From positions 5,539,001 through 5,603,000 of the forward strand of contig NZ_CP121634.1 of the NCBI RefSeq assembly GCF_029714945.1: a DNA stretch of 64,000 nucleotides, in the 5' to 3' direction. Positions 8,463 to 17,311 of this stretch are shown piece after piece. Made by a program: the position numbers and the translations under genes. The notes below the pieces were generated by a model. That model was given only the letters and a program-made list of their open reading frames with translations, had not been told where the DNA came from and ran no database searches. Numbering within the stretch: position 1 is the stretch's first letter; every line of letters begins with the position of its first letter. The stretch is from Bradyrhizobium sp. CIAT3101. GTDB taxonomy: Bacteria > Pseudomonadota > Alphaproteobacteria > Rhizobiales > Xanthobacteraceae.

Positions 8463-9950
8463 TCAGACGGCCAAATTCATCCAGACGGCCTTGGGCTCGG
8501 TGAAATTGTCGAGCGCTGCGGTGCCGTGCTCGCGGCCGAGGCCGGAGTCGCGCTCGCCGCCCCAGGGCAAGCGCACGTCGGTGTAGCCATAGGTATTCAT
8601 CCAGACCGTGCCGGCGCGTGCCCGCTTGGCAAAACGCTGCAGCTTGCCGACATCGCGGCTCCAGACGCCCGCGGCGAGGCTGTAGGCCGTGCCGTTAGCG
8701 ATCCGTAAAGCATCAGCCTCGTCCTTGAACTTGATGACGCTGACGACGGGGCCGAAGATTTCCTCTTGCGAGATCCGCATCTCGTGCGCGACATCGGCGA
8801 ACACCGCGGGGCTGATGAAATAGCCGCGCTCGCCGACCTTCTCACCGCCGGTGACGAGCCTCGCGCCTTCCCTCTGGCCGATATCGACATAGTCGAGGAT
8901 CGACTTCATCTGCTTCTCGGAGATGACCGGCCCGAGCGCCGTCTTGCGGTCGAGCGGGTCGCCCATTTTGATCGACTTCGCACGCGCGGCGAGGCGTTCG
9001 ACGACTTCGTCATACGCCTTCTCCTGCACCAGCACGCGGGAGCCGGCCGAGCAGACCTGGCCGGCATTGAAGAAGATGCCGGAGGCCGCAGCCTTCGACG
9101 CCGCTTCGAGATCGGCATCGTCGAAAATCACGTTGGCCGACTTGCCGCCGAGCTCGAGCGAGACGCGCTTGAAGTTGCTGGCCGCGCCCTTCATGATTCC
9201 GCGGCCCACGCCGGGCGAGCCGGTGAAGGTGACCTTGTCGACATCCGCGTGATTGACCAGCGCGTCACCGACGACGCGACCGGGACCGGTGACGACGTTG
9301 AAGACGCCCGCCGGCAAACCCGCTTCGAGCGCGAGCTCCGCGATACGCAGCGCCGACAGCGAGGTCAGCTCGGCCGGCTTCATCACGATGGTGCAGCCGC
9401 AGGCCAGCGCCGGTGCCAACTTCCACATGCCGATCATCAGCGGGAAATTCCAGGGAACGATCGCCGCGACCACGCCGACCGGCTCGCGCATGGTGTAGGT
9501 CAGGGCATCGTCGCGCACCGGCACGACATCGCCGCTGATCTTGTCGGCCCAGCCAGCGTAGTAGGTCAGCGTGTCGACGGCGGCCGGGAAATCCTGGCGC
9601 ATCGTCGCCGAGATCGGCTTGCCGGCATCGATCGATTCGAGCTCGATGATCTCGTCGGCGTTGCGCTTGAGCAGGTCGGCCCAGCGCATCAGGATCTGGC
9701 CACGCTCGGAGGCACGCATGGTGCGCCACGGGCCTTCGAACGCCCGGCGCGCAGCCGCCACCGCGATCTCGACATCGGCCTCGCCGCCCTCGGCGATGGT
9801 GGCGATGACCTGCCCGGTGGCGGGATTGAGGGATTTGAAGGTGCGGCCGGAGCTCGCGGGCACGCGGCGGCCGTCGATGAGCAGATGCTGCGGCCGGGCC
9901 ATGAACTCGGTGGCCGGCGAGTGCGCAAAGTCATATGCAACAGACATCAT
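8463..9950 (-). CDS. NAD-dependent aldehyde dehydrogenase (betaine/aryl aldehyde dehydrogenase-like)
   Basis: This 495-residue enzyme has a complete active site: Asn168 in IVPWNFP, Lys191 in VMKPAE, Glu266 in LELGGKSAN and Cys300 in FNAGQVCSAGSR. It is closest in pattern to the broad ALDH2/betaine-aldehyde group, so the substrate is not fixed by sequence. The minus-strand start at 9950 follows AGGAGGAAAT; a second ATG directly follows. It is divergent from the ModE-HTH/PBP regulator gene, which probably controls it. A perfect palindrome at 9963-9976 lies just upstream, and its own terminator follows the stop. Confidence 0.93.
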   Translation of the reverse strand: MMSVAYDFAHSPATEFMARPQHLLIDGRRVPASSGRTFKSLNPATGQVIATIAEGGEADVEIAVAAARRAFEGPWRTMRASERGQILMRWADLLKRNADEIIELESIDAGKPISATMRQDFPAAVDTLTYYAGWADKISGDVVPVRDDALTYTMREPVGVVAAIVPWNFPLMIGMWKLAPALACGCTIVMKPAELTSLSALRIAELALEAGLPAGVFNVVTGPGRVVGDALVNHADVDKVTFTGSPGVGRGIMKGAASNFKRVSLELGGKSANVIFDDADLEAASKAAASGIFFNAGQVCSAGSRVLVQEKAYDEVVERLAARAKSIKMGDPLDRKTALGPVISEKQMKSILDYVDIGQREGARLVTGGEKVGERGYFISPAVFADVAHEMRISQEEIFGPVVSVIKFKDEADALRIANGTAYSLAAGVWSRDVGKLQRFAKRARAGTVWMNTYGYTDVRLPWGGERDSGLGREHGTAALDNFTEPKAVWMNLAV

Positions 9951-9962
9951 ATTTCCTCCTGT

Positions 9963-9976
9963 TCTGGTATACCAGA
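9963..9976. promoter_or_regulatory. 14-bp perfect palindrome, possible operator
   Basis: TCTGGTATACCAGA lies 12 bases upstream of the aldehyde dehydrogenase start, in the divergent promoter region. The core TGGTATACCA resembles operators of GntR-family regulators, but no GntR-FCD gene is adjacent. A related inverted repeat lies before the porin gene at 39794-39813. Confidence 0.5.
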
Positions 9977-10032
9977 TTAGGCGCCCATTGGCTGGAGTAA
10001 ATATGATATGAAGTGCAATTGGACACCCAATA

Positions 10033-10050
10033 TATGAAGTCTATTTCATA
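10033..10050. promoter_or_regulatory. Inverted repeat in front of the ModE-HTH/PBP regulator
   Basis: TATGAA and TTCATA are separated by six bases (GTCTAT), the same spacing as the ModE-like boxes but with a different half-site. An extra direct copy of ATATGAAGT starts at 10006. The site ends 9 bases before the start codon, suggesting autoregulation. Confidence 0.45.
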
Positions 10051-10059
10051 AGGAAAGCG

Positions 10060-11142
10060 ATGCTTCAGATCGAGATCGAGGCCGTCTGGCGGTTTCGCCA
10101 CGAGGGCAGCCCACGCACCGCCGTCGTCATGCTGGGCGTGCTCAACGAGATCCGGAAGACCGGGAAGATCACGAGCGCAGCCAGCGACGCACAGCTGTCC
10201 TACCGGCACGTCTGGAATCTGATCGAGCAATGGTCGGAGTTCTTCGGAACGCCTCTCGTCGAAACCCAGCGCGGCAAGGGCTCGAAGCTCACGCCATTCG
10301 GCGAGCGGCTGGTGTGGGCCGGCGAGCGCATGCAAGCGCGGCTCGGGCCGCAGCTTGAAAACCTGGCGCAGGAGCTGGCGAGCGAGATCAAGCCATTCCT
10401 CGAGCAGCGGCCCTCCGTGATCCGCGTCCATGCGAGCCACGGCTTTGCAGTTGCAAAGCTGCGCGAGTTCCTCGACCGGGAGCCCGGCATCGGCGTCGAC
10501 CTGCGCTATGTCAGCAACCAGCATTCGCTGGTCTCGCTGGCGCAGGGCGCTTGCGATCTCTCCGGCCTGCATCTGCCGCGCGGCGAGCTGCGCGCCCAGG
10601 GCATCAACGCGGCCCGCGAATGGCTCGATCCGCGCGAGGACCGCGTCATCAATTTCGTCACGCGCGAGATGGGGCTGATGGTCGCGCGCGGCAATCCGCT
10701 ACGGATCGCCTCGCTGCGCGATTTGACCGGACCGAAGGTGCGCTTCGTCAACCGCGATCACGATTCCGGCACACGTCTCCTATTCGACCGCCTGCTCGCC
10801 GTGCAAGGGATCGACCAGGGCAGGATCAACGGCGCGCAGCAGATCGAGTTCACCCATGCGGCGGTCGCAGCCTACGTCGCCAGCGGCATGGCCGATGTGA
10901 CCTTCGGCGTCGAGGCCGCCGCCCGCCAGTTCGGTCTCGATTTCATCCGGGTTCTCACCGAAGACTATTTCTTCGTCTGCAAACGCGCCTTCCTGGAGAC
11001 GGAGCCGATGCGACGCATCCTCGACATCATCCGCAGTCACGATTTCCAGGCGGCGGTCGCTGCCCTGCCCGGTTACACCCTGTCCGATACGGGCGAGGTC
11101 TCCGGCGTAAAAGCCTTCCTGGAGATGCACTCCGCACGCTGA
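10060..11142 (+). CDS. Transcriptional regulator: ModE-type winged helix fused to a periplasmic-binding-protein-like domain
   Basis: This 360-residue cytoplasmic regulator starts with a ModE/LysR-type winged helix at about residues 15-95. SYRHVWNLIEQWSEFFGTPLVE and GKGSKLTPFGERL align with the ModE pattern SYKxAWD...LTxxGxxL. After a linker, residues 110-355 form a PBP-like domain (VIRVHASHGFAVAKLREFLD, FVNRDHDSGTRLLFDRLL), similar to the PBP_like domain seen in molybdenum-related regulators. The TOBE domain of true ModE is absent, so the fused PBP-like domain is the likely sensor. It is divergent from an aldehyde dehydrogenase and followed by ModE-like operator 3. The ligand is unknown; molybdate or a related oxyanion is the working guess. 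Confidence 0.85.
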   Translation: MLQIEIEAVWRFRHEGSPRTAVVMLGVLNEIRKTGKITSAASDAQLSYRHVWNLIEQWSEFFGTPLVETQRGKGSKLTPFGERLVWAGERMQARLGPQLENLAQELASEIKPFLEQRPSVIRVHASHGFAVAKLREFLDREPGIGVDLRYVSNQHSLVSLAQGACDLSGLHLPRGELRAQGINAAREWLDPREDRVINFVTREMGLMVARGNPLRIASLRDLTGPKVRFVNRDHDSGTRLLFDRLLAVQGIDQGRINGAQQIEFTHAAVAAYVASGMADVTFGVEAAARQFGLDFIRVLTEDYFFVCKRAFLETEPMRRILDIIRSHDFQAAVAALPGYTLSDTGEVSGVKAFLEMHSAR

Positions 11143-11204
11143 TGCCGCATGCAGGGCATGTCTGCGGCGGATCCGGCCCGGAACCGTCTGGACGAGCCCT
11201 GACA

Positions 11205-11232
11205 TACGTTATATCAATTCGAATATAGCGGA
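11205..11232. promoter_or_regulatory. ModE-like operator 3
   Basis: Half-site TACGTTATATC, spacer AATTCG, half-site AATATAGCGGA. Both halves match the core of the ModE box. It ends 36 bases before the amidotransferase start codon, nearly the same distance as at operators 1 and 5. Confidence 0.75.
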
Positions 11233-11268
11233 TGCCGTCGAAAGACCCAGCACAACAAGGTTTTGTGG

Positions 11269-12015
11269 ATGTTCCAACGCCGCCGATCTGCCGTCGCGCT
11301 CCGTCATGTGGCCTTCGAGGATCTCGGCCTGCTTGCACCGATCATGGAACGCGAGGGCTGGAACGTCTCGTTCTGCGAAGCGCCGGTCGACGATCTCAGC
11401 CACCCCTCGATCGGGGATGCGGACCTCCTGATCGTGCTCGGCGGCCCGATCGGCGTCTACGAGACCGACAGCTATCCGTTTCTCACAAGGGAAATTGACC
11501 TGCTGGAGCGCCGCCTTGCCCAAGGCCTGCCGACGCTCGGCATTTGCCTCGGCGCACAGCTGATGGCGAAGGCGCTCGGGGCCCGCGTCCATGCCGGTCA
11601 TGTGAAGGAGATCGGCTGGGGATCGCTGACATTATCGGACACCGGCCGCGCCTCCTGCCTGACGCCGCTGGCGGAGGGCACACCGGTTCTGCACTGGCAC
11701 GGCGACACCTTCGATCTTCCCGATCATGCAGCGAGACTCGCCTCGAACGAAAACTACGAGAACCAGGCGTTCGAGTTCGGAAACAATGCGCTCGCACTGC
11801 AGTTTCACCTCGAAGCCGATCCACGGCAGCTCGAGGAATGGTACGTCGGCCATGCCGTCGAGCTCGCCTCCGCGAGGATTTCGGTGCCGGAGCTTCGGGC
11901 AAGGACGGCAGAATATTCAACGATCGTCGCACAACAGGCCGATCGCATCTTCACGAGTTGGTTGAACCAGCTCGCGCACAAGGACGCTGCAAGCAGAACC
12001 GCACAAGCAAGGTAA
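11269..12015 (+). CDS. Class I glutamine amidotransferase (GATase1) family protein
   Basis: This 248-residue protein has the triad of the GMP-synthase-like glutaminase fold: Cys93 in GICLGAQL, His180 and Glu182 in LQFHLE. It resembles stand-alone GATase1 proteins that deamidate glutamine or act as gamma-glutamyl hydrolases. No synthase partner is adjacent. The ATG at 11269 was chosen over a TTG two codons earlier. The aldehyde dehydrogenase starts 6 bases after its stop. With that gene and the methyltransferase it forms a unit under ModE-like operator 3. A role in hydrolysing a gamma-glutamyl aldehyde or acid intermediate is possible but inferred. Confidence 0.85.
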   Translation: MFQRRRSAVALRHVAFEDLGLLAPIMEREGWNVSFCEAPVDDLSHPSIGDADLLIVLGGPIGVYETDSYPFLTREIDLLERRLAQGLPTLGICLGAQLMAKALGARVHAGHVKEIGWGSLTLSDTGRASCLTPLAEGTPVLHWHGDTFDLPDHAARLASNENYENQAFEFGNNALALQFHLEADPRQLEEWYVGHAVELASARISVPELRARTAEYSTIVAQQADRIFTSWLNQLAHKDAASRTAQAR

Positions 12016-12021
12016 AGAACA

Positions 12022-13449
12022 ATGGCGGAATATCCCCTGATCGAACTCTACATCGATGGACAATGGAAGCGCGCAAGCGGCCAGCCGATCATCAATCCCG
12101 CCGATGAAAGCGTGCTCGGCACCGTCCCGACCGCGACCAGAGCCGACCTCGACGACGCGCTCGCCGCCGCCGAGAAAGGCTTCAAGATCTGGCGCAACAC
12201 CGCGCCGGCGAAACGCGCGCAGATCATCCTGAAGGCCGCCGCCCTCATCCGCGAGCGCGTCGATGTGATGGCCGCCGCGATGACGCTCGAACAGGGCAAG
12301 CCGATCGAGCAGGCAAGGCTCGAAATCCTGCGTGGCTGCGACATCATCGAGTGGGATGCGACCGAAGGCCTGCGGCTCTACGGCCGCATCATCCCCAGTG
12401 AGCCCGGCATGCGCCACACCGTGCTGCGCCAGCCGATCGGCCCGGTCGCTGCGTTCTCGCCGTGGAATTTCCCGATGAGCTCGCCGGCCCGAAAGGTCGC
12501 CGGCGCCCTCTCCGCCGGCTGCTCGATCATCCTGAAGGCCTCGGAGGAAACCCCGGCCGGCGCATTCCAGCTGGTGCGCGCCTTCCATGATGCGGGCCTG
12601 CCCCCCGGTGTGCTCAACCTGGTGTTCGGCAATCCCGCGGAAATCTCCGACTACCTCATCCCGCAGTCGCGTATCCGCCTCGTCACTTTCACCGGCTCGA
12701 TCCCCGTCGGCAAGCATCTCGCCGAGATGGCCGGCCGGCACATGAAGCCCGCGATCATGGAGCTCGGCGGCCACGCACCGGTGATCGTCTGCGACGACGT
12801 CGACCCGGCCGCGACTGCGGCTGCGTCCGTGATCGGCAAGTCGCGCAACGCCGGCCAGGTCTGCGTCTCGCCGACGCGCTTCTTCGTGCAGGAAAAGATC
12901 TACGAGCAGTTCGCGCAATCCTTTGCAGAGCGCGCCAGCCAGCTCAAGGTCGGCAACGGCCTCGATCCTTCGACGCAGCTCGGGCCGCTCGCCAATGCGC
13001 GCCGCATCGACGCGATGGAGACGCTGGTCAGCGATGCCAGGGACAAGGGCGCGCGCGTGCTCGCCGGCGGGCAGCGCATCGGCAATCGCGGCTATTTCTT
13101 CCCGCTCACGGTGATCGCCGACCTGCCCGACGATGCCCGCGCCATGAACGAGGAGCCGTTCGGGCCGCTTGCACTGGTCAATCCGGTGAAGACGCTGGAC
13201 GAGGCGATCGAAAAGGCCAACGCCCTTCCCTATGGTCTTGCCGCCTACGCCTTCACGAAGTCGGCCGGCAATGCCGAACGCCTCGCCGAAAGCGTTGAGG
13301 TCGGCAACCTCTCCATCAACCATTTCGTCGCCTCGGTCGCGGAGACCCCGTTCGGCGGCGTCAAGGACAGCGGCTACGGCCGCGAGGGTGGCACCGAGGG
13401 CCTGCAGTGCTACACCGTCGTCAAGAACGTGTCGCACAAGACGTTGTAG
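12022..13449 (+). CDS. NAD(P)-dependent aldehyde dehydrogenase, succinate-semialdehyde dehydrogenase-like
   Basis: This 475-residue enzyme of the GabD-like clade has Asn149 in FSPWNFP, Lys172 in ILKASEE, Glu247 in MELGGHAPV and Cys281 in NAGQVCVSPTRF. The N-terminal LYIDGQW and the PTRF following the nucleophile are typical of semialdehyde dehydrogenases. Substrate is not proven. It lies 6 bases after the amidotransferase and 8 bases before the methyltransferase. A semialdehyde produced from an amine or gamma-glutamyl precursor would fit its neighbours (inference). Confidence 0.92.
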   Translation: MAEYPLIELYIDGQWKRASGQPIINPADESVLGTVPTATRADLDDALAAAEKGFKIWRNTAPAKRAQIILKAAALIRERVDVMAAAMTLEQGKPIEQARLEILRGCDIIEWDATEGLRLYGRIIPSEPGMRHTVLRQPIGPVAAFSPWNFPMSSPARKVAGALSAGCSIILKASEETPAGAFQLVRAFHDAGLPPGVLNLVFGNPAEISDYLIPQSRIRLVTFTGSIPVGKHLAEMAGRHMKPAIMELGGHAPVIVCDDVDPAATAAASVIGKSRNAGQVCVSPTRFFVQEKIYEQFAQSFAERASQLKVGNGLDPSTQLGPLANARRIDAMETLVSDARDKGARVLAGGQRIGNRGYFFPLTVIADLPDDARAMNEEPFGPLALVNPVKTLDEAIEKANALPYGLAAYAFTKSAGNAERLAESVEVGNLSINHFVASVAETPFGGVKDSGYGREGGTEGLQCYTVVKNVSHKTL

Positions 13450-13457
13450 GAGACCTC

Positions 13458-14258
13458 ATGCAGGACAACGCACTACAAGACAACGCGCCACGCCACCGGG
13501 ACGGCAGCGCAGGCGACGCCAATTACGGCACGATCGGCCAGGGCTACGCGAATTTTCGCAAACCCGATCCGCGCATCGCGGAGATGATCGATGCCGCGCT
13601 CGGCGAGGCCGGCACGATCCTCAATGTCGGCGCGGGCGCGGGCTCCTACGAGCCGGTCGGCCGCACCGTCACCCCGGTCGAGCCGTCGCAATCGATGCGG
13701 GCGCAGCGGCCGGCGCATCTGCCCGCTGCGATCGATGCGGTCGCGGAAAAGCTTCCCTTCGAGGACGCGACGTTCGCTGCGGCGATGTCGACCTTCTCGG
13801 TGCATCAGTGGAAGAACCTCAACGCGGGCCTGCGCGAGATGCGACGGGTGACGCGCGGTCCGATCGCGATCATGACCTGCGATCCGGACGAACTCGATCG
13901 CTTCTGGCTCAACGCCTATTGCCCGGAGGTCATCGCGGTCGAGGCCGTGCGCTATCCGGGGATCAAGGACATCGCAACGGCTCTCGGCGGCACGACGGAC
14001 GTCGTGCCCGTGCCGATCCCGCTCGACTGCACCGATGGTTTCAATGAGGCCTATTACGGCCGGCCCGAGATGCTGCTGGATCCGGCCGCACGGCTCGCCT
14101 GCTCGGCCTGGAGCTTTATCGCCGATGATGTCGTCCGGCGTTTCGAACAGCGGCTCAGCAGCGATCTCGCCGCCGGCCGCTGGGATGCGCGGCACGGATC
14201 CTATCGGCAGCAGCCGACTTTCGCTGGCTCGCTCAAGCTGATCGTCAACCACGTCTGA
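13458..14258 (+). CDS. Class I SAM-dependent methyltransferase
   Basis: This 266-residue cytoplasmic protein has the SAM-binding motif I as ILNVGAGAGSYE and a following acidic loop (VTPVEPSQSM). Motif II is EKLPFEDATFAAAMSTFSVHQWKN, as in Methyltransf_11 enzymes. The acceptor is unknown. It begins 8 bases after the aldehyde dehydrogenase stop and is the last gene of that unit, since the next gene is convergent 14 bases away. ATG 13458 was preferred to an upstream in-frame start that lies inside the dehydrogenase. Confidence 0.85.
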   Translation: MQDNALQDNAPRHRDGSAGDANYGTIGQGYANFRKPDPRIAEMIDAALGEAGTILNVGAGAGSYEPVGRTVTPVEPSQSMRAQRPAHLPAAIDAVAEKLPFEDATFAAAMSTFSVHQWKNLNAGLREMRRVTRGPIAIMTCDPDELDRFWLNAYCPEVIAVEAVRYPGIKDIATALGGTTDVVPVPIPLDCTDGFNEAYYGRPEMLLDPAARLACSAWSFIADDVVRRFEQRLSSDLAAGRWDARHGSYRQQPTFAGSLKLIVNHV

Positions 14259-14272
14259 CCCGGCGCGACAGG

Positions 14273-15052
14273 TTATTGCCGCACGCCCGGGCTCAGCAGG
14301 CAGGCCGCGAGCTCGGTGCGATTGTGCACGCCGAAACGTCGGCACAAATTGGCGACGTGCTCCTTCACCGTCTGGTCGGAAATTCCCATCTCGCGGGCGA
14401 TTTCCTTGTTGGTCTGGCCGCGGCAGACCCGGATGGCGACGTCCGCAGACCTTGGCGGGAGCGAGAGCGTCGCGGCCGGCTCACGAACCCGGGTCGCGGC
14501 ACGATGGGCGTCGATCGCGCCCGCGTTGGTCATGTTGGTCAAAGCCAGCGAGCCGGCCCGGCACAGCATCTCCATGCGCTGCCGTGACCGCATCGTGTAA
14601 GGCGCGTCCGTGTCGGTCGTCGCGGTAAACAGCACGCCGACGATCTTCTGCCCGCACCACAATGGCCCGCCCATGTTGTATGCGAATCCCCACTCGTGCA
14701 GCATCTCGAACGACGGACTGTGCCGCCATTGCTGTGGACCGATCACCGTTTCGCCGTCGACCGCGCGGCCTCGGGTCATGATGCAGTCAAGCACGGGGTC
14801 ATGCTTCCAGAAGCCGGCCCTGTAATTGTCGAGCAGACCTTCCGCGACGTGCTGGCTGTAGACCAGTTCCGGCTCGAGCCCGTCGAGCAAATAGAGGCCG
14901 ACGGTCGGCGACCCCGTCATTTCCGTGATCGCCGAGCAGCAGGCGACGCCAAGCGCACGCACCGAGCAGCTCTCGGCGATGGACATCAGCCGATCTGCGA
15001 GCTGGCGCTCGGGCAGACCATCCAAATGCTCCTGCTCGGCTCTCACCGCCAC
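14273..15052 (-). CDS. LuxR-family regulator with an N-terminal sensor domain
   Basis: This 259-residue DNA-binding protein ends in a LuxR/GerE helix-turn-helix (about 200-255) with GQTNKEIAREMGISDQTVKEHVANLCRRFGVHNR. The N-terminal 180 residues resemble a GAF-like or autoinducer-binding-like sensor with aromatic pockets (YRAGFWKHDPVLD, WGFAYNMGGPLWCG). It is divergent from the five-gene catabolic operon that starts at 15462, so it is probably its activator and may sense the substrate. No LuxI synthase is in the window. Confidence 0.85.
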   Translation of the reverse strand: MAVRAEQEHLDGLPERQLADRLMSIAESCSVRALGVACCSAITEMTGSPTVGLYLLDGLEPELVYSQHVAEGLLDNYRAGFWKHDPVLDCIMTRGRAVDGETVIGPQQWRHSPSFEMLHEWGFAYNMGGPLWCGQKIVGVLFTATTDTDAPYTMRSRQRMEMLCRAGSLALTNMTNAGAIDAHRAATRVREPAATLSLPPRSADVAIRVCRGQTNKEIAREMGISDQTVKEHVANLCRRFGVHNRTELAACLLSPGVRQ

Positions 15053-15461
15053 TCCTCGCGAACGCGACGTGCCCCGGACACACGCATGTCATTGCCGATT
15101 ATTATAGGCTTAAAATTTCTGCCTTGCCTGATCTTTGGTCAAGCGAAAAGAAGCGGCAACGCGCTGCTCTCCCGGCCCAGCTTTGCGGCAGAGCACAATG
15201 GCCCATCCCCCCATGATGGGGGATTGCTGGCTTGGCCGCCTCGTCTCTAGCATCCTGGCCATCGGGATCGCGTCACGACACGCGGTTCCGGTGGGGACAT
15301 CTCGACAGCAACGCGAGCCGATCGTCGCGCGCCAACTGACATTGGCGCGTGCAGGCGAAGTGTTGCCTGCGACTGTCCCGTCCGACCCAGATCTTCGCGC
15401 ACGGCAGCCCTGCGCGAAGCACCAACAGACCGACTGACAGACCGACCTGGAGACACCGATC
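15053..15461. promoter_or_regulatory. Divergent promoter region with a C-rich/G-rich inverted repeat at 15208-15222
   Basis: This 409-base stretch separates the LuxR regulator from the catabolic operon and holds no convincing gene. The clearest structure is CCCCCAT, one base, ATGGGGG at 15208-15222, a candidate operator for the LuxR protein. Near the regulator start the strand is AT-rich (TTATTATAGGCTTAAAATTT at about 15098-15117), which fits a promoter. I could not assign -35 and -10 boxes for the operon. Confidence 0.5.
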
Positions 15462-16694
15462 ATGAGCCCTTCCGTGCAACTCGCAGTCAAACCTTCCGCG
15501 ACCCCGACGGTGGCTGAGTTCCATGCGCGCCTCGACGCGCTGCTGCCGCTGGTCGAATCCAGAGCCGCGGAGGCCGACGCACAGGGCTATCTGACTGACG
15601 ACGTCGTGGCCGCGCTGCGCAAGGCCGGCATCTACACCATGCTATTCCCCCGAGAGGTCGGCGGCGCCGAGCTTCTGCCTTACGACGCCATGACCGTGAT
15701 CGAGCGGCTTGCCTACGCACATGCCTCGGCCGGCTGGTGCGTCATCGGCAACAACATGGAAGGCACGACGCTCGCCATCTACATCGAGGACGAAGGCATC
15801 AAGAAGGTCTTCGCGGGCGGGCCCGACATCACGATTGCCGGCAACGGCGTGCCGCGCGGCTTCGCCCGGCCGGTCGACGGCGGCTACATGATCCGCGGCA
15901 ACTGGGCGTATGGCAGCGGCATTCAGCACGCCGAGTGGGTGCATTCCGGCTGCTTCGTCACCGACGCCTCCGGCAAGGACATGATCTTCGGCCCCAACGG
16001 CCAGCCCAAGATCGTGGTCACACACCATCCGCGCGCGACCATCAAGCTGATGGGCAATTGGGACGTGCTCGGCCTGCGCGCGACCGGAAGCTTCGACTAC
16101 ACCTTGAGCGAGGGCGACGAGCTGTTCGTACCCACGCACATGACCTACGATTTCGACATTGGCGCGCCGCGCCGGGGTGGCGTGCAGGGTGCGCTGGGAC
16201 TGGCGGGCTACAGCGCCTGGGCACATTCCGCGTGGGCCGTCGGCGTTGGCCGCCGCATGCTCGACGAGCTCGTCAAGGTGATCGTCCAGCGCCAGGATCC
16301 ATTCGGCAAGTCGTGTGACAGCGCGAGCTTCAAGTTTCAGTTCGCGCAGGCCGAAGCTCGCTTCCGCGCCGCGCGTGCGCTGGTCCACGAAACCTGGAAG
16401 GACGTCTCGGAGACTTGCGCCGGCGGTGAATCTCCCTCGCTGGACCAGATGACGATGATCAAGCTGTCGCTGCGCCACGTCCACGACGTTCTGTCCGATG
16501 TCGCGACCTTCGCACATCGCGCCGCCCGCGGTGCCTCGCTGCACAACACGCCGATGCAGCGGTTCTATCGCGACATTCATTCGGGCACGCAGCACATCCT
16601 GATGGCCGACCAGATCGTCGAAGAGTGCGGCCGCGCGCTGCTCGGCCTCCCCGGCCCTGGCGCGCAATGGACAGTGTTCGGGGTGACGGGCTGA
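15462..16694 (+). CDS. Acyl-CoA dehydrogenase-fold flavin-dependent monooxygenase (HpaB-C2/HsaA/DszC-like)
   Basis: This 410-residue protein has the acyl-CoA dehydrogenase fold but lacks a clear CoA-type catalytic base. It has family features of reduced-flavin monooxygenases: VAALRKAGIYTMLFPREVGG, GWCVIGNNMEG, LKLMGNWDVLGLRATGSFDY and a C-terminal HRAARGASLHNTPMQRFYRDIHSGTQH. Such enzymes hydroxylate aromatic rings or oxidise heterocycles using FMNH2 from a separate reductase, which is encoded next. The substrate is likely aromatic and is not readable. First gene of an operon ending in an MFS transporter. Confidence 0.82.
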   Translation: MSPSVQLAVKPSATPTVAEFHARLDALLPLVESRAAEADAQGYLTDDVVAALRKAGIYTMLFPREVGGAELLPYDAMTVIERLAYAHASAGWCVIGNNMEGTTLAIYIEDEGIKKVFAGGPDITIAGNGVPRGFARPVDGGYMIRGNWAYGSGIQHAEWVHSGCFVTDASGKDMIFGPNGQPKIVVTHHPRATIKLMGNWDVLGLRATGSFDYTLSEGDELFVPTHMTYDFDIGAPRRGGVQGALGLAGYSAWAHSAWAVGVGRRMLDELVKVIVQRQDPFGKSCDSASFKFQFAQAEARFRAARALVHETWKDVSETCAGGESPSLDQMTMIKLSLRHVHDVLSDVATFAHRAARGASLHNTPMQRFYRDIHSGTQHILMADQIVEECGRALLGLPGPGAQWTVFGVTG

Positions 16695-16720
16695 GCAGGC
16701 GATCAGACGAGGGCGTCGAG

Positions 16721-17269
16721 GTGAGGACATCCCGCATCGTTGGCTTCTGCGGCAACAGTTGGCGCCCGGCGAAGTCGCGCATTCTGGTCGAAGCCGTCGC
16801 CGCCGACCTTCAGGCGCAACATGGACTGAACACCACGGTCCTCGATCTCGTCGATGCCGGCTGCGGCATCGCCGGCTTCACCCGGACCGCACTCGATGAC
16901 AGCGCGCGCGCCGTCGTCGAGGCCATCGAGCAGGCCGACGGCCTCGTGATCGGGTGCCCGGTGTTCCAGGGATCCTATCCCGGATTGTTCAAGCACGTCT
17001 TCGACCTGATCGAACCCAGCGCGCTGCGCAACCGCCCGGTGCTGCTGACCGCCGTCGGCGGCGGCCTGCGCCACTCGCTGGTGGTCGAGCACCAGCTCCG
17101 CCCGCTGTTCGGCTTCTTCGAAGCCTGCACCGTTTCGACGGCGATCTACGCCAGCAGCGGCGAGATCGCGCCAGGCGAGCCGCTCGCACCAATGACGGCC
17201 GCGCGGATCGCCAACGCCGTCGAACAATTCGCCTCGCTTCTCAGCGGTCGTCAGGCGGCTGCCGCATGA
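16721..17269 (+). CDS. NADPH-dependent FMN reductase (flavodoxin-like fold)
   Basis: This protein of about 182 residues has the FMN_red signature GFCGNSWRPAKSR at its N terminus and VIGCPVFQGSYPGLFKHVFDLI with the FMN-contact loop. It probably supplies reduced FMN to the monooxygenase encoded just upstream. Start: GTG at 16721 gives the normal N terminus directly before the first beta strand. An ATG at 16667 would overlap the monooxygenase gene and add a non-conserved stretch, so the start is uncertain by up to 18 codons. Confidence 0.85.
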   Translation: MRTSRIVGFCGNSWRPAKSRILVEAVAADLQAQHGLNTTVLDLVDAGCGIAGFTRTALDDSARAVVEAIEQADGLVIGCPVFQGSYPGLFKHVFDLIEPSALRNRPVLLTAVGGGLRHSLVVEHQLRPLFGFFEACTVSTAIYASSGEIAPGEPLAPMTAARIANAVEQFASLLSGRQAAAA

Positions 17270-17311
17270 CCCACCAACGCCCGGCCCTTCCGACGTCAAC
17301 CGGAGACAACC

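Noticed and set aside
9985..10032. Possible degenerate ModE-like box around AAATATGATATGAAG
   Set aside because: The halves do not keep the CG and TATAT core at 11-6-11 spacing; recorded instead as a separate repeat nearer the start codon.
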